Assembly: GCF_014839805.1 (NCBI RefSeq)
Contig: NC_051131.1
Coordinates: forward strand, 2,468,913 to 2,532,912
DNA: 64,000 nt
Origin: Manduca sexta
Taxonomy: Eukaryota > Arthropoda > Insecta > Lepidoptera > Sphingidae
Direction of reading: 5' to 3'
This document shows, piece by piece, positions 23,585 to 37,004 of the stretch. The first letter of the stretch is position 1, and every line of letters starts with the position of its first letter. The translations under genes and the position numbers were made by a program. The notes below the pieces were generated by a model. The model had not been told where the DNA came from, did no database searches, and was given only the letters and a program-made list of their open reading frames with translations.

Positions 23585-25729
23585 CAGAGCGATGACGGAC
23601 CGTGATCGAGACGAGCGAACGAATCAGTGTCGATTGAAATGATCTGAAACATTAGGCACTGCTGAACAAATAAACCATTGTACCGTCAGTAATATAAACA
23701 ATGAATGGCAGTAAATCAAAATATTCCGATATTTGATTGATTTGAATTATTTATTCATCATATTAGTTTGTATTCACAATTGTGTCGGCGTGTTGTTCCT
23801 AAAAAGTTTTACAATCAGAATTCACAACGTATTTTTCCGGTACAAAAAATAATCTATGTCACATGATCTGGGTACTTACTTCTTTAAAAAAAATTGACAA
23901 TCAATTACCCGTTTTTGCCTAAAAGGAAAAACTTCTATAATATTAGTAAAATTACCAGTTATTTTTAGACCGACGAGCAAGCATTTATCGACTTTGCCGT
24001 ATGCCCACTGGCTACTGTAGTGGCGCGCATCGCATTTCTCACAATCAAGTTAATAAACAACTCGTTTAGTTACAGAATCGAAGCTGTTAACGACGCGAGA
24101 TACCAAATCAATAGCATCCATCACTGCCGTGGTTAATCAGACTCTGGGTTGCCAGTTTCAGAACAATTAAGGAATATCTTACTTTCTACTAATATTACGA
24201 ATACGAGTTTGTAATGGTATTTGGAGGATAAAAACAAATGTTAATACCAGTGAAAACATTTGGATGTAAAAATAACATAAATGGTACATGGAACTATTGC
24301 TCTAATTGTTTAGTGGCTAAATACTTCGTGACAAACTGGAAGATACTAAGTTCAAATCCTACAACGAGCAATGAACTTTAGATTCAATTGAGCTTCTTTG
24401 TCCGATATGATGATCAATAAGTTCCTAAGTTAGGGTAGGTACAGCTTCAACAAATCGTACTCGCGACGTTCTGCCTACCCGTTTGCGAGTTCAAGCATGA
24501 GCATATAAAATTCAAAAGCACGCTGTATGCAAGTTACCAATTTTTGCAGCGTTCGTGTACAATTATTATTTATATCGGACATGCGAGCCGAGATAGGAAC
24601 TGTGAAATTGCGGTTTGCTTTTATTTGCTTATTTTTATTTTCATTTCGGTTATATCAGTAGCGTATGGACTTTATCGGTGGATTGTAGCGATATTTCGTT
24701 GCCAGGTTTATTTTTATTTTACGCAATGCGTTGCAATTTGTTACGATGTTACAATATTTTAATTAAAGCTAAATCGAAAATAGGTAAAACAGTAACAATG
24801 TTCATCATAAATTAAAATTGTATCGCACGAAACTGCGCTCGTTACCCTGAGACATTAAGTTTTAAATCTCGTAATGTTTAATAAATAACCGACTTAAATG
24901 GCTGCTTAGTCTTTCAAAGCGCTTAGCAACAGTTTTCGAATTTTTTACAGGTAGAAAAATGAGATAAATTCTACCGAAATTGACACTCGTACTCAAAAGA
25001 TCTACGTTAGAAGTAGGTTGGCTTGGTATTTACTTCAAGATGTTCCGCTGTAGTTAGATTTCTCCACTCAAATAAACCATTGATCGGCCTCCTATAATGC
25101 ATATATAAAACAAACATACAGTAAACATAATAATTAAGTGTTGTGAGAAACCTCAAAACTATATAAACGTCCTACACTAGTATTGGGCATGTTCGAACAC
25201 AAAGGTTATATCTTACACACTTGCAATCTAAACCAAACCTTCACGCCAAAACATTAAAGAATATTTTGTATTTGTGACAACCCTAGTGGTTTGTAAAAAC
25301 TCACCGCACCGTGTACATTAGTCCGTGTCGTGTCCACTCCGGGCCGCAAGCCGCGCTATAAACTTTCCTTGTGGGTGCTATGAAACTACCCGTACTATAC
25401 TAATTAGGTATTTATCGTAAATATCTTTGGCCCCGGTCCCGCCCGAGTAAAAAAAATCCGAGATAAAAAACGCATTTTATATTTACCTGGGATAAATTGA
25501 GGCTCATATTTTAAATTAGGTGTCTAGCAATACATCGGTAAAAACTGCATTCAATTCTATGCACTATTTTCTGCGTGATTTGTGTACAAACATACCGAGA
25601 GGCAAAAATTTAATGCTTTTGTTTTGGTTTATGTTGCTCTAATAAACACACCTATATCAGTTTTTCTTCACTATCGATAATGTTCAAACGTCGGCCTGTT
25701 ACAATTTTATTATAATATGTAAAGATTTT
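23585..25729. other. Long stretch without recognised genes
   Basis: No motif-bearing open frame. A tRNA-like piece near 24305-24365 (TTTAGTGGCTAAATA, then AGTTCAAATCC) may be an old SINE head. Phrases near 25445-25500 (CCGAGATAAAAAACGC, CTGGGATAAATTGAGGC) look like a decayed RTE-type tail. Confidence 0.4.
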
Positions 25730-25734
25730 TTTTT

Positions 25735-25925
25735 ATATTATATTTATGTTGCTCACAGCTCCGCTCGCCTGATTGATCTCTCCCGAATAAAAAGCCCCAC
25801 ATATATTTTGATGAGTTATGTTAACGATACTATGTTAATCTAAGACACGGTCTATCTGTGTACCACATTTCATCCTAATCCAATTAGTAGTTTATCTCTT
25901 CACTTCTAAAACGGAGGAACTATCT
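25735..25925 (+). mobile_element. RTE-like 3' fragment, diverged
   Basis: It contains GCTCACAGCTCCGCTCGCC, TCTCCCGAATAAAAAGCCCC and ACGGTCTATCTGTGTACCAC followed by TTTCATCCTAATCCAATTAG, again the phrase order of RTE-derived tails. It abuts the TIR element at 25950. Confidence 0.45.
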
Positions 25926-25949
25926 GCATTATGTAAGTCAAAATTAGTA

Positions 25950-27076
25950 GGGTAGGGCGGGGCAAAAAGGTCCAATTTCACTTCTAGCACTTACATTGTG
26001 AAAATCAAACCTACTACAACAAAACAAACAACACATATGAAACAAACAATTATCGAACTATGTTTGGCTCAATTCTTGGTTGATTCATCATTATAGAAAT
26101 ATATATTTTTACTGTTTTTCTAGACATTGTCATCTGTCTCTTTTGCCCCATAGTAGGGGTAAAAAGGGACAGCGAGGAGGCAAAAAGGTCCAATATTACG
26201 TTCTTAATTTTAAAGGGTTTAATGAAATAATAACTACATATAATTTAATGGAAATCAAAAGTATATTTGTTTTTTCAAAAAAACAAAAATAACAGTGAGG
26301 TTATCATTATTACAAAAAAAGATATAATCTCTTCATTGAAGTACAGTTAAATTTAATCAGTCTTAATCAAATAACAATATTTTTTTTGGAAAATATAAAG
26401 TCTTATTTATCAATTCTAACCATCTTAACACTTTAATTAATATTCAGTCTCAGTTGAAGAACAAAATTAAACAAATCAGCACTTAAAATTTTAGAATATT
26501 AAACATAGATATTTAAACTCTTATAAAACAACATACGTAGAACTAAATTTGCTGCACGTTGCATCAATTCCGCAGATTTTGTGCCACGGTCTGTTTTTCT
26601 TTTATAGTTCCGCATACTAAAACAAATAAGAAAGATTTTATAACCAATTTGTAAATGATGTGTATAACCAATTTGAAATGAAGGTCCAACCGGACCTTTT
26701 TACCCCAACCGCGTGTGAGTATTTATAGAGGTTATACAAAAAAAAACATTCAGTCTAACTTAAAAATGACTATAAACATTTAAAAACAATTAAATAACGT
26801 ATAATAAAAAACTATTTCCAGGCATCGTTAACTTAAAAACAGTCCTTGAAACCAAAACTATTCAAAATGAAAAAAAAAACTTACGTCAAAATTTGGACAC
26901 GCGATCGTGTATCTCCCGCAAGCGACGTCGCCCGACGGCCAGCGATAGCGCGTTCCTCCCCCCGCGCCCGCATCTTTACACTTGTATCATTAGCAACAAC
27001 GATACGTCACTTGTTTTTGAGATATTTGTGGTGGACCTTTTTACCCGCGGACCTTTAAGCCCCGTCCTACCCTACA
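25950..27076. mobile_element. Non-autonomous DNA transposon candidate with ~28-bp TIRs
   Basis: The left end TAGGGTAGGGCGGGG-CAAAAAGGTCC (from 25951) is matched, inverted, by GGACCTTTAAGCCCCGTCCTACCCTA near 27050-27074. The phrase AAAAAGGTCC recurs as a direct copy at 26183-26192 and as inverted copies at about 26696-26705 and 27029-27038, giving a set of subterminal sites that could bind transposase. There is no transposase frame inside. I could not find a clear target duplication, so exact ends and superfamily are open. Confidence 0.55.
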
Positions 27077-27452
27077 CTAGGTTTTGCTCACAGCTCAGAA
27101 TAAAAATATCTGTTAGCCATATGTAGACGAAACCTGTTCAAACCTTTATTATACTAAAGACCTCATGTCTTTCTACTAATAAGCAGAGACTCGTGTTAAT
27201 TAATAAGGAAAATTAATGTCCTCTTCCATCTGCTCTTTTACCACTCTAATATCAGCTTAACTATTTTCATATATCTTACCAAACAATCGGGTTAATGATT
27301 GGTCGCCTAATGACAACCAAATCTGGGCAAAACGTGTGAAAAACTATACTCAAATTGTAACTGGGCAAATTGATATATTACTGACATTAACGCCAATTAA
27401 CATAATGATATGTAAATCGTAAGTCGTTATAATTACTATTGACTTAATTAGT

Positions 27453-27752
27453 AGCGGCGATAGCTTAGTTGTGAGTGGAACGGTCTGCTGATACTAATGT
27501 CCGCAAGTTCAAAACCTAAGGGCATATACCTCGGAGTTTTCTAGAGTTATGTGGGTATTCTTTGTGAATTATGATTTGTTTTAACGGCGAAAACACTGTA
27601 AGGAAACATGCATACCTAAGAAGTTTTCTGTAACAATTTTGAGGGTATCTGAAGTCTGCCCATCCGCACTAGACCAGCGCGGTGGAATAAGGCCTAATCC
27701 CTCTCAGTTGTAGAGGAGGCCCATGCCTTGGCTGATATAATTATTATTATTA
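27453..27752 (+). mobile_element. tRNA-derived SINE (Metulj-like), diverged, internal deletion near tail
   Basis: The head GCGGCGATAGCTTAGTTG and body are clear. After GAGGAGGCCCATGC the usual segment of about 25 nt containing TCAGCAGTGGGCAAGTAT is missing, and the sequence jumps to CTGATATAATTATTATTATT. Confidence 0.8.
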
Positions 27753-27904
27753 ATTAGGTACAGTTCGTGCATTAGCGTATATAATGCGGTTTCTGGTTCA
27801 GAATGGTCATAGTGAGTTACTAATTAGTTTATAATTAGATAGAATTCGTTGCTCGCGACTCCGCTCGTTTACATGTATCGGTATTAAAGTTATACCGTGC
27901 ATAT

Positions 27905-28483
27905 CGACGGATGCAAAGTGAAAAAAGTTAACGACAACTTTGAGATTTTTTTATTATTGCAGTAACTAACTAAAAATATCATGTTCTACAGCATGGTAAA
28001 AACAAAAATCAAAATGTCGCGCCATTTCTAGTACTTTTGTCAAGTAAAAGACGATATGTACTCATATTTTGTAAAATTGCACGATGTGACTACGGTAAAC
28101 TACCGCTGGCCGTTATGACGCGGGACGCGCGGGGAGCGCGCCGTCATTCGTACTGAGCTATCAGTCAAAAAGAGGTCTGCGCAATTATGCTCTAAAGTTG
28201 ATGTATTTTCAATTGATCACAGTCACAAACTAATTTTAATACATAGTGACTGTTGCAGTTATTGTCTATACTAAAATTTATTAACAACTGTAATATCTCG
28301 TAAATTAAACATAATTAGAAGAAAATAAATATACATGTAGATGCCATATGAAATAATGAAGCGGTAATGAAAATTTCAACAAATTTAGTTTAAAATAAAC
28401 AAAATGGGAGCATTTTTTCTTATTATACGCTCTCCTGAAAACTAGCTGTTTTGTATATAACTCTTTTTACTTTGCACCCGTCG
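27905..28483. mobile_element. MITE with 26-bp TIRs
   Basis: The left end CGACGGATGCAAAGTGAAAA and the inverted right end (28458-28483) match at 23 of 26 positions. ATAT flanks both sides (27901-27904 and 28484-28487), consistent with a TA target duplication of the Tc1/mariner type. The 579-bp interior has no open frame of note and includes a GC-rich patch at about 28115-28150. No transposase is present, so it would depend on another element. Confidence 0.65.
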
Positions 28484-28487
28484 ATAT

Positions 28488-31400
28488 ATCCAGAATAAAG
28501 TTAACTTATATGTCAATCCAGGATTGGTCTATAGTCAAATTGCATTCAACGCCAATTTAGCGAATTATGTTTATTTTTGTAATGAGTATGAAGATGTTTG
28601 AGGATTTGTTATAAGTAAAAGAAAAACAGCTGAATGGACCTGGGCAAAATTTGGCAAGCAGATAAATCATGTCCTTCCATAGAAGCTAATTTCATCAAGA
28701 ACGAGCGTACAATTAATCCAGAAAAGTCATTTCATGCGGACGGAATAACGAGCAATACTTAGTATAGGTACTCACAAACTAAATTTACGTAAGGTATCCA
28801 ATTGAGATCCTCTATTTTCTTCAGTTAACAGAACCCGTCTCTATTTGTATTCAAAAGACGGCGCCAACTCGGACTGTGTGATAAGATTTATAACTTGCAC
28901 AAAAAGCACTAGAAATCAACGGGCGTAGCAAGAGATTGATGACTCCGCGGAAACGGAGCGCGATGTCAAGGGAGGGAATCTTTTATACGAGGGGCGGAGT
29001 GGGGAGGCAGTCGCGACCGCATTATTTATATTTGTTAAAAAGATTTTATTAGATCGGCCTGTATATAGGCTCCGCGCACATGATTTCAATAAGATTCCCA
29101 GAACACAAAACAAAATAGTGCCACTGTCAATGTCTGGAATACTGTAAATATTAGAACGATAATATCTAAACATTTTGTTGTCGATTCTCCATTACTTTGG
29201 CAAATTTTGTGGTCGAACCGGCAGGGACACAGAGAGGGTTTAGTGACAGTGTTCTAAAGGCACTTTGGTAGAGAACTCTAAAATAACAATTACATTTACG
29301 GACTTCGCACTGGCGTAACAACTTGAAGCAAAAACGTGAGCTCAAGACGTCGCGCGCACGTGCAGGCTCCATTAATCTGCCGCTGAGTGATGAACCAGGC
29401 CTCGCTGGCACCCTGCGTATACAGATATAATATATATCCACTACGACTCGCTCCCAAGATTGTTCCCCAATACTCTGATAGGGTTAACAAGCAAGTACAC
29501 TATCATCGATTTACATTTTCTAGCTTTTTTGTAACCTCGTCAGAGTAAAAAGACTGAAGTAGTATCACCCACAAATAATGTAGCGACTGACTGATTTTTT
29601 TATCACTACATTATACAGGAGTTATCACTTGGGATCTAACATTGCCTGTTTGTATGTTAAAATTATTAACAAAACAACAGCATACAGCAACTATATAGAT
29701 TAAAAAGTCCAAAAACCTCTTGATATATTTTACGGCGTCTAGACGACTTCGACTTGAGCGAATAGTAAAGTTTTACGATGATTTCGCACCTGCCAGCCCT
29801 GCGCGATGCGCGTCCCCACGTGGCTGGACGTGATTAACCGTCACACGTTGTCTGTTTGCTATCCGGTTTCTGACCTGTGCCCCCTGACCGCCGCCGGTGT
29901 GTACTCACTTTATTGAACGCAAGAAAACTGTTGGACATGAATAGACAACAATGATAGCGCCAGTCATTCCTTTCTTTTTATTTTCATGGGGAAGCTTTAA
30001 AATTTTGTTATAAAAAAGTCATTTAGTCTTTATAATAGGATAACCTACAGAGTTACTGAGTCGATTGTATGTATTATTTCCTTTTAGTATTGACCTGGGC
30101 CTTGATATTTTAAAGTCTTAACTTTCTTGTAGTTACCCGATACAAGATCTTATTATATCTTAATACGGAATAAAGTAATTAGGTTTACCTACTTAAATAA
30201 TAATTTGTAGTGTCTTGAAGTGATTATAATAAAAAATAATCTGATAATTTTAATATATCTTAATAAAAATGCGACTCAGTGGAGATATAAGACAAAATTC
30301 AATTTCTGGGAAAAATACCAAAAGTGGAACAATAGAGATAGCTCTAAATACCTTTCCGCTCGGCAAACCAAACCAGAAACAAACGCGACTATTCCGCCGT
30401 AACGCCATCCAACTCCTGTAAGCCGCAATCGACAGCACACATTTTATGACACCGAACCTCTGGGAACACCGAGCTCTGTTCAACAACGCAACAGATCGAA
30501 AAGAAAGGGATTGGAAATAATTATCCACTTCTTCAGGCAAAGGCCGACAGAAATTATTTAAGATTTTCTTAGAGACGGGTCCACATATGACTGAAGATCT
30601 AGCAAAACAGGTCGACATAAATAATTCTACCGAGGGGGGTACGTAACATCTCTTATTACTCACTATGTTAGTTATACTATAGTTGAGATTTCTTCGAGTG
30701 CACTAAGCTATGTTTAAATAATTTGACTACAAATTCATCAGTAAAAGAAACCTGAACAACGAAGTCATGAAAGTAGCTTTTGCATTTCCTAATATGATGC
30801 AAGGAATAATAAGATTCCCGCGGTGCGTATTTCAACGCGAGTAACTGAATCATGCTGTAGTACAGAGAAGAAAGGTCACAAGCTCCTGTGACAAATGGAA
30901 TGTTTTTTTCTGTATTTCCTAATGCAATTGCTCGTGTTCTCAACATAAAAGACAAAAGAGTGCTTTTAAAAGAGTGTAGAACACATGTACGTGGCAGGTT
31001 TTGTTTTTGCAGTTGTGCAAAATAGCTGTTTGTTCGTCGGTGATTTTCTTCCTACAGTAAAAGCCTGCTCAAGTATGGACTATATGTGTTGCTAGGGTAG
31101 GTAGAAAAAACTGCGCAGTAGCCGAAAAACATTATATAAATATTTATAAATTACCCATTTGTCTAATTATATTGCGAAATAGTAATACTAGGTATATCCT
31201 AATCCGGTTTAAAGGATGTTGCGCCCTATGTTATGAGATTAGGCATTATAAGATTTAATCTATTCTTTAGTTGACATGTATAGAACGGCCGATAAGCCGG
31301 ATGTAAAACGAAACGAGGGTTATATTTCCACACTGATACAAGTGTTTGTGTGATCCGTGAATATTTCTTTTGAATTTATGTGTTGTAGACCAAAATATTC

Positions 31401-34304
31401 TTAGTAATTGCTGAGTCTCATGACACCTACCTATGATTGGTAAGTCAAACTATCCATTTAATATTAATTAAAAGGTTTGTAGAAAATCGGTGATTTCCAA
31501 AAAATATTTTGCGCTAAATGAATAGTCTGAACCAACGTTGAGTAAGCACTAAGCAGTAAGGCATAGTGAGTGTTAACAAGCAGGTAGCCAGACCGCTAAC
31601 CTTGTTTCCCTTTATTTAAGTGGACGATAAAGCATAATTATACTTTTAAGAGTTTAGGCAGCGCTCAGTTTACGACTCGCCTTTCATTAACGAACTTTAC
31701 TCTCATAATAAAGTTTTACGAGCACTTGGCGAGCATGTCAGTGGCGCGCGCGCCGTCACCCGCCGTCCTTGATGCCTGACACCTTGTGACGTTATGTGAC
31801 GTCTGACAACGTCAGACAATGCGGCGCGAGGAAAACTCCGCGATCACCTGACTACTTAAATAACTGAATAATAACAAACCATTTTGTCTGCATCTTTTAT
31901 ACATTTATATATTGTGTCAGTTGCTATTCGGTTATTGAATATATAAGGACCTCGCCGGCACCACTAGCCAAAATATAGTAATTCACCAACTAAATCGGTT
32001 ATTCTCGGTCCTAGAGCCGCCACTGCGATATGGGCGAGTGTGGCTCGTTTAGTGCGCTCTTTATGTCGGTCCCCGATTATCCATAAATATAACATTTTAC
32101 ACATCTGCACGGGAACAGTCGCGCCGACGGTTTGCGCGCGATTGTTTGTAACGCATACATCATAAATGTTAACTTTACTGCCGGACTGTTAAAACGACAT
32201 CATGTTAAGTATTTGTATTGTTATTCTGGCTTTATATTAAGGTCATGCCTTTATCGTTTAAGGTAAAAAAAAAAACAAGAGAATTAAACCCGATATTTTC
32301 TGTATCGTCGTATCGATAACAAACATTTTGAAGTGTATTTTAGAAGGTTTATACATAATAGGTACTTTTTTTATAGCCGAGGGTAAAACACGTGAAAGGG
32401 TCCTTAAAGTAAGTAAAAACCGCCGCGTATAAAAACTCAAACTGTCAAAGACATTATGGGAAACAGGTATTTTCGGGACTTCTCCCGAACACAAAGGTAA
32501 AGTTGTACGTCAAATCTGATTTGCATGTACTATTTGCCTGGCTGACCTGGTAAAATAGCCAATAGCCAAGCCCATTCATACATACAAAACAACACTATAG
32601 CTTTATAACACAGCTATATATGTATATAGCCGTATGAAAGAACTGTAGAACTCAAAGGCCATTACTTCTCAATACCTCTACAATTTGGAAACCAATCTGT
32701 GTATATCGCGGAGTTTATATACGTTTCGAAATTGCCGTGTTGAAACCAGTGCCATCCGACCGCAACTCCAAACTGATAGTTATGACATCGGAACTGGGGT
32801 TTACGAGGGTCGCACGCCGTTACTACTGCTACAACTGTATCACATTTTAATTGAGATCGAGTGATATAAACTAGTTTTAGTAGATTTGTGGCCAATTATT
32901 ATGGATAATGATTTATTATTGGGTTGTGGTGACGGGTTGAAATAGAATGTACGTTATTTTAAGTTTCGCGACGTGCCTTTTGCAATTGGATGATAAACGT
33001 CTGCCTATAAATAGTAACAATATTAGGAACTACGGTAAAATGTATGTGACTCAGTAAGCATGACTGTGCGAAACGTAACATTGCCACTTCATGCCGCTTT
33101 TCTAGAAGAACCTTCATGCTGTTGACTAATAGCCTCCCTCTTACACAATCTAATAACTATGTATAGCATAGGAACGTCATTATGATGCCTTTCAGAAACC
33201 TAGAGCTCGGCATGCAAACACTGTGGACAGTGACGTTGATGTGTTTCAAATGCGCGGTAATTGACGGCGCCGGGCGGGCGCGAGACGGATGCGACGCGAT
33301 ACCTCTGTTTGCAGAACGCCTGTGTTTAAAAAAAACGAGTCGCTGTTTATATTGTCGACTCTGTATGTAAGAGTCAGCACGTGGTGTTTGTATATTTTTT
33401 TGTATAATTGAAGATATGAGAGAATAGCTTGGTTGATAGTTAGAAAGGCACTCCAGACACCGTAGCAACACCACCTAGGCAATAAAAAAGTACCGTTTTA
33501 ATCTTACTGCCCTGCAATCGTCTTTATAAGTAGTCATTGTTGATTCTAATAATCATAGTATTTATACAGGTTATGTAATCATGTCCTGAAGATTGGAAGA
33601 CAACAATGCCTAACATATCAGCAATAGATTACAGTCTTAATAACACTGAAAACTGTGGTGTTCTATGTGATAAATTATTCTTTATCTTACCGGAAAACGG
33701 TTTTAATTAGATAATACGATGTATAAAGACATAAGTAAATAGAGATGGTAAGATAACGAGAACAAAGCGTAAAAGTACAAAGGCACGTTCCAGCAACACT
33801 GTCGAAACCAAGTCTTCCATAATTAAGGAAATTGACAAGTAAAGTGTTCTCTCGGGACCTTATTCTGTGAGCAGTAGAGACTAAATTAGTTTATTCAAGT
33901 TGACAAAACGTAAACAAGGAAGAATTTAAACTGAACGGTAATGTTTAAGTTCCAAACACCTTGATCAGAATTTTGGTGGAAAATTGTTCAAATTAGATTA
34001 CAATTTTGTTTTACTTTCTTATTATCGTTGAAAGTTGGTTATTTTGGAATAAATTGGTAAAATTTTTAAAGATATTTGAGTATTTTCGTTAATATCGACG
34101 TCCGTTTGATATAACTCGAGTATTTTCGCTCCTTGTTAAAACTTAGTCAAATATTTAAAAGGATATAAGATAGATATTTTGCCTTCAATATTTTCGCCGA
34201 AGTCAAATGAGATTTTTCTTTGTAAGGACGACGGTTCACGAATCAGAATTTTACACAAAATGCAATAAGGTAGCCAGCCGTCTCCAATAATTTGAAAATC
34301 AGAT
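28488..34304. other. Long stretch without recognised genes
   Basis: Two adjacent minus-strand frames, 30250-30663 (137 codons) and 30677-30955 (92 codons), are longer than background but show no motif I recognise. A GC-rich patch with paired TGACGT motifs is at 31740-31835 (listed separately). Other patches of higher GC at 29330-29400 and 29780-29900 hold nothing identifiable. Confidence 0.45.
31743..31835. promoter_or_regulatory. GC-rich patch with CRE-like sites and palindromes
   Basis: Within ~90 bp there is the palindrome GGCGCGCGCGCC (31743-31754), TGACGT at 31787-31792 and 31797-31802, ACGTCA at 31809-31814, and the inverted repeat GTCTGAC-AAC-GTCAGAC (31801-31817). TGACGT is the core bound by CREB/ATF-type bZIP factors. 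No gene is adjacent in view, so function is a guess. Confidence 0.3.
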
Positions 34305-34626
34305 GATAATAATAATATAATAATAATATCAGCCCTGTATTATATACTTGCCCACTGCTGAGCTCGGGCCTCCTCTACTACTGAGAGGGATTAGGCCTTA
34401 GTCCACCACGCTGGCCTATTGCGGATTGGTAGACTTCACACACCTTCGAAATTCCTATAGAGAACTTCTCAGATGTGCAGGCTTCCTCACGATGTTTTCC
34501 TTCACCGTTAAAGCGAACGATAAAATTCACAAAGAATACACACATGATTTTTTAGAAAAGTTAAAGGTGTGTGCCTTGGGATTCATCTTGGCAGTCCGTT
34601 CCACACCCAACTAGGCTATCGCCGCT
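34305..34626 (-). mobile_element. tRNA-derived SINE (Metulj-like), full length
   Basis: It is preceded on the plus strand by TAATAATATAATAATAAT (the tail), then TATCAGCCCTG and the complete body through CTAGGCTATCGCCGC. There is a small loss in the B-box region (GGGATTCATCTTGG replaces the usual GGGATTTGAA...CATTCGTC), so the Pol III B box is damaged in this copy. Confidence 0.88.
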
Positions 34627-36841
34627 GTATGGGGATTATGACTTGTATATTTATCATCCTCAAATAGATATATTCATATAATTTGATTGCACTTATTACT
34701 ACTTTTATATTATGTTATTTTTACGTTCTTAAAATAACAATAATACTGTATAAACGTAACTGGATATTAGCAGTATCCTCGCCCGTCCCAAAAGTGCAAA
34801 GACACGTAATTCCGCTATTGTGAATGTTTTCCTCGAGCGGTCCCGGCTGTGGGTCAGTACATTCGGGGCAGACTCCAATATGTCGGGGCTAAGTCCGGGG
34901 CAATAATTCGAACGTGTTCGCTGACCACGCACAATGTACGGTACTGTACGTACTGGAATATGTGTCGGTTTGAAGAACATTGGAGCAGGTAATGGCTATT
35001 AAGACTTAATTCATCAGCTAATGGATGATGCGCGCAGTCAGTACCATGATGACTTGCAACTCTAACTATTAAGGTGAGTAGTACGCAGTCATTATTAGTC
35101 TTAGCTTGCTTGGTTTGTAATTCAATTGAAATAGGATGCTATATTCTATTTAATGTGATCAAATAAAACCATCCCTAATGTAGTGTTAACCGTAATCAGA
35201 TGGCTCCTCTCTTTAATTACTTTCTCTTACGAAGGGATTTGTCAACAACACTTAAAACTTAAGCGCGATTTAATCACAGAACTAGGAAGCACAATCGGAT
35301 TATTTCTAATCTTATTTACTGAAACCGCTTGATCAACTTTATCAAAGTTTTTGCAGTAAAAAGTTCCTACGTGGAATACTTTAAGCCTGTAATTCCGGAA
35401 TTTCAGTAGACGGCTTAAACTTAGGTCGGAGTCCAGCGCGGCAAGTTTCAAACTTGCGGTTCAACTTGCAATTTGTCATTTGGATTGATTATGTGTATAC
35501 ACCTGCTTTTTCTCGCGACTATACCTGTAAAGTATTTTATCAAGTAATTTTCTGAAATAAAAAATATAATCTGTGTAGAGACCCGGAAATAAAATACTGC
35601 AGTTTTTTTTTACGTTCGACACATAATATATTACGTTTTACGATATCCTAAATTCCTGGTATTAGAACACGATAATGCTTTGATACTGTTGTTAAGCGTC
35701 AGTTTCATACATACAAAAATGTCAAACGGATTCTCTTGCGCTTCATTAAAATCGGACCAAAAATGAATTTAAATAACTCGCGTTTTCAATTTCTTAAAAT
35801 ACCTCCCAAAAAGGAAAGCATTATGCTTATTCTCATAAAATGATTATAATTTGACAACCCTAAAGTTGTCATCGTAAATAATCGTGCATGGGGTTGGAAG
35901 GATTGTAATTTACATAAAGTGAGAACCCTGACGCCAGGCTACTTTACGACAAAACGTTAAATACACTCGTATTGCGCGTACAAACAAAGAAATGATTCGT
36001 TTTTAATGTAGGTTCTTTATGACGTCAAATGTACGCATTCTACACATTTTTCGCATAACTGTGATTATGCGATAAGATAGGGTACAGAAATATCTTTACA
36101 ATACATTCTAATATATTTTTTCTGCCGCGTGAAAGTGATTGCACTATTTCTGAATATAAACACTGCGTGTCATTTTCAATCATAAAACACTTCTTGGCAA
36201 TTTAGTGCAATAATACTCTGCTTAATCGAATAATTTAAATGATCGATTATAATTTGCTTTAAACAGGACCAAAAAATACTTCCGATTTTTTAGCATCAGA
36301 TGACGGTACTTAGTAAGACGAACCCTACATGCCCGTCAGGTAGAAATATATTAACAAAGAAAAACTTAGAAGTATATTAATGAAACAAATTACTCAAAAT
36401 CCAGTAATATAATACCAACAAACATTTCCTAAGGTAACATTTAAAAGTTCCCCACCGACACAAAGAGCGAGTGGTGCTCATTTGTATGATTGGTGTTATA
36501 CGAGTATTACGTGTGTAATACTGTATTACACGTGTAATCACTCTACGGGTGGGTAATTAAGTTTCCAAACAAAGATGGATTACGTTATAAATTGGATATA
36601 TTCAAGTTCGGATCAAGTCGAATATATTGATTGACGAGGGTATCTTTATTAAAGCAGATGAGAAATTAAGTTGACTGATGGTACGTGATCTTAATTGCTC
36701 AAATACACATGTACTAAGAGATTGTGATTGCAATACGAAGGGAATGAGAATCAGGAATGTTAAGTGTTGTACATATATAGCATAACGCCTTTTTTTCTTT
36801 TCAACGGCAGGGCAGAATGAAACAGAACCACATTTCACCAG
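34627..36841. other. Stretch without recognised genes
   Basis: No motif-bearing frame. An imperfect palindrome lies at 36497-36536, centred on TATTACACGTGTAATC. Confidence 0.45.
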
Positions 36842-37003
36842 ATATGTTAAGTCGAATGTAATAGGGTACTAGCCTAGTGCCATATCGGGCACAATATCAA
36901 CCTGTACTATTACAATATCAATGAATATCAGATTGACTTATCCGGGATTCGAACCCGAAATCACGTACCGCGTGCGTAATACAACTACGCCACCGAGGCA
37001 GTA
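36842..37003 (-). mobile_element. tRNA-headed SINE (second family), 5' part
   Basis: On the minus strand the head reads GCCTCGGTGGCGTAGTTGTA at the start, with the B box GGTTCGAATCCCGG at about 36943-36956, followed by a body with GTGCCCGATATGGCACTAGG. The same body is found in the copy at 1513-1762. Both internal promoter boxes are well preserved here. The 3' tail is missing. Confidence 0.75.
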
Positions 37004-37004
37004 A

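Noticed and set aside
26846..27126. Overlapping plus-strand frames near the right end of the TIR element
   Set aside because: Short, overlapping and without transposase motifs (no DDE/D pattern); treated as chance.
30250..30955. Two adjacent minus-strand open frames of 137 and 92 codons
   Set aside because: No motif, no matching splice structure and no recognisable family. Length alone is not enough to call a gene.
36935..37003. Possible functional tRNA gene on the minus strand (good A and B boxes)
   Set aside because: The acceptor ends do not pair, and a SINE body known from 1513-1762 follows directly. It is the head of a SINE.
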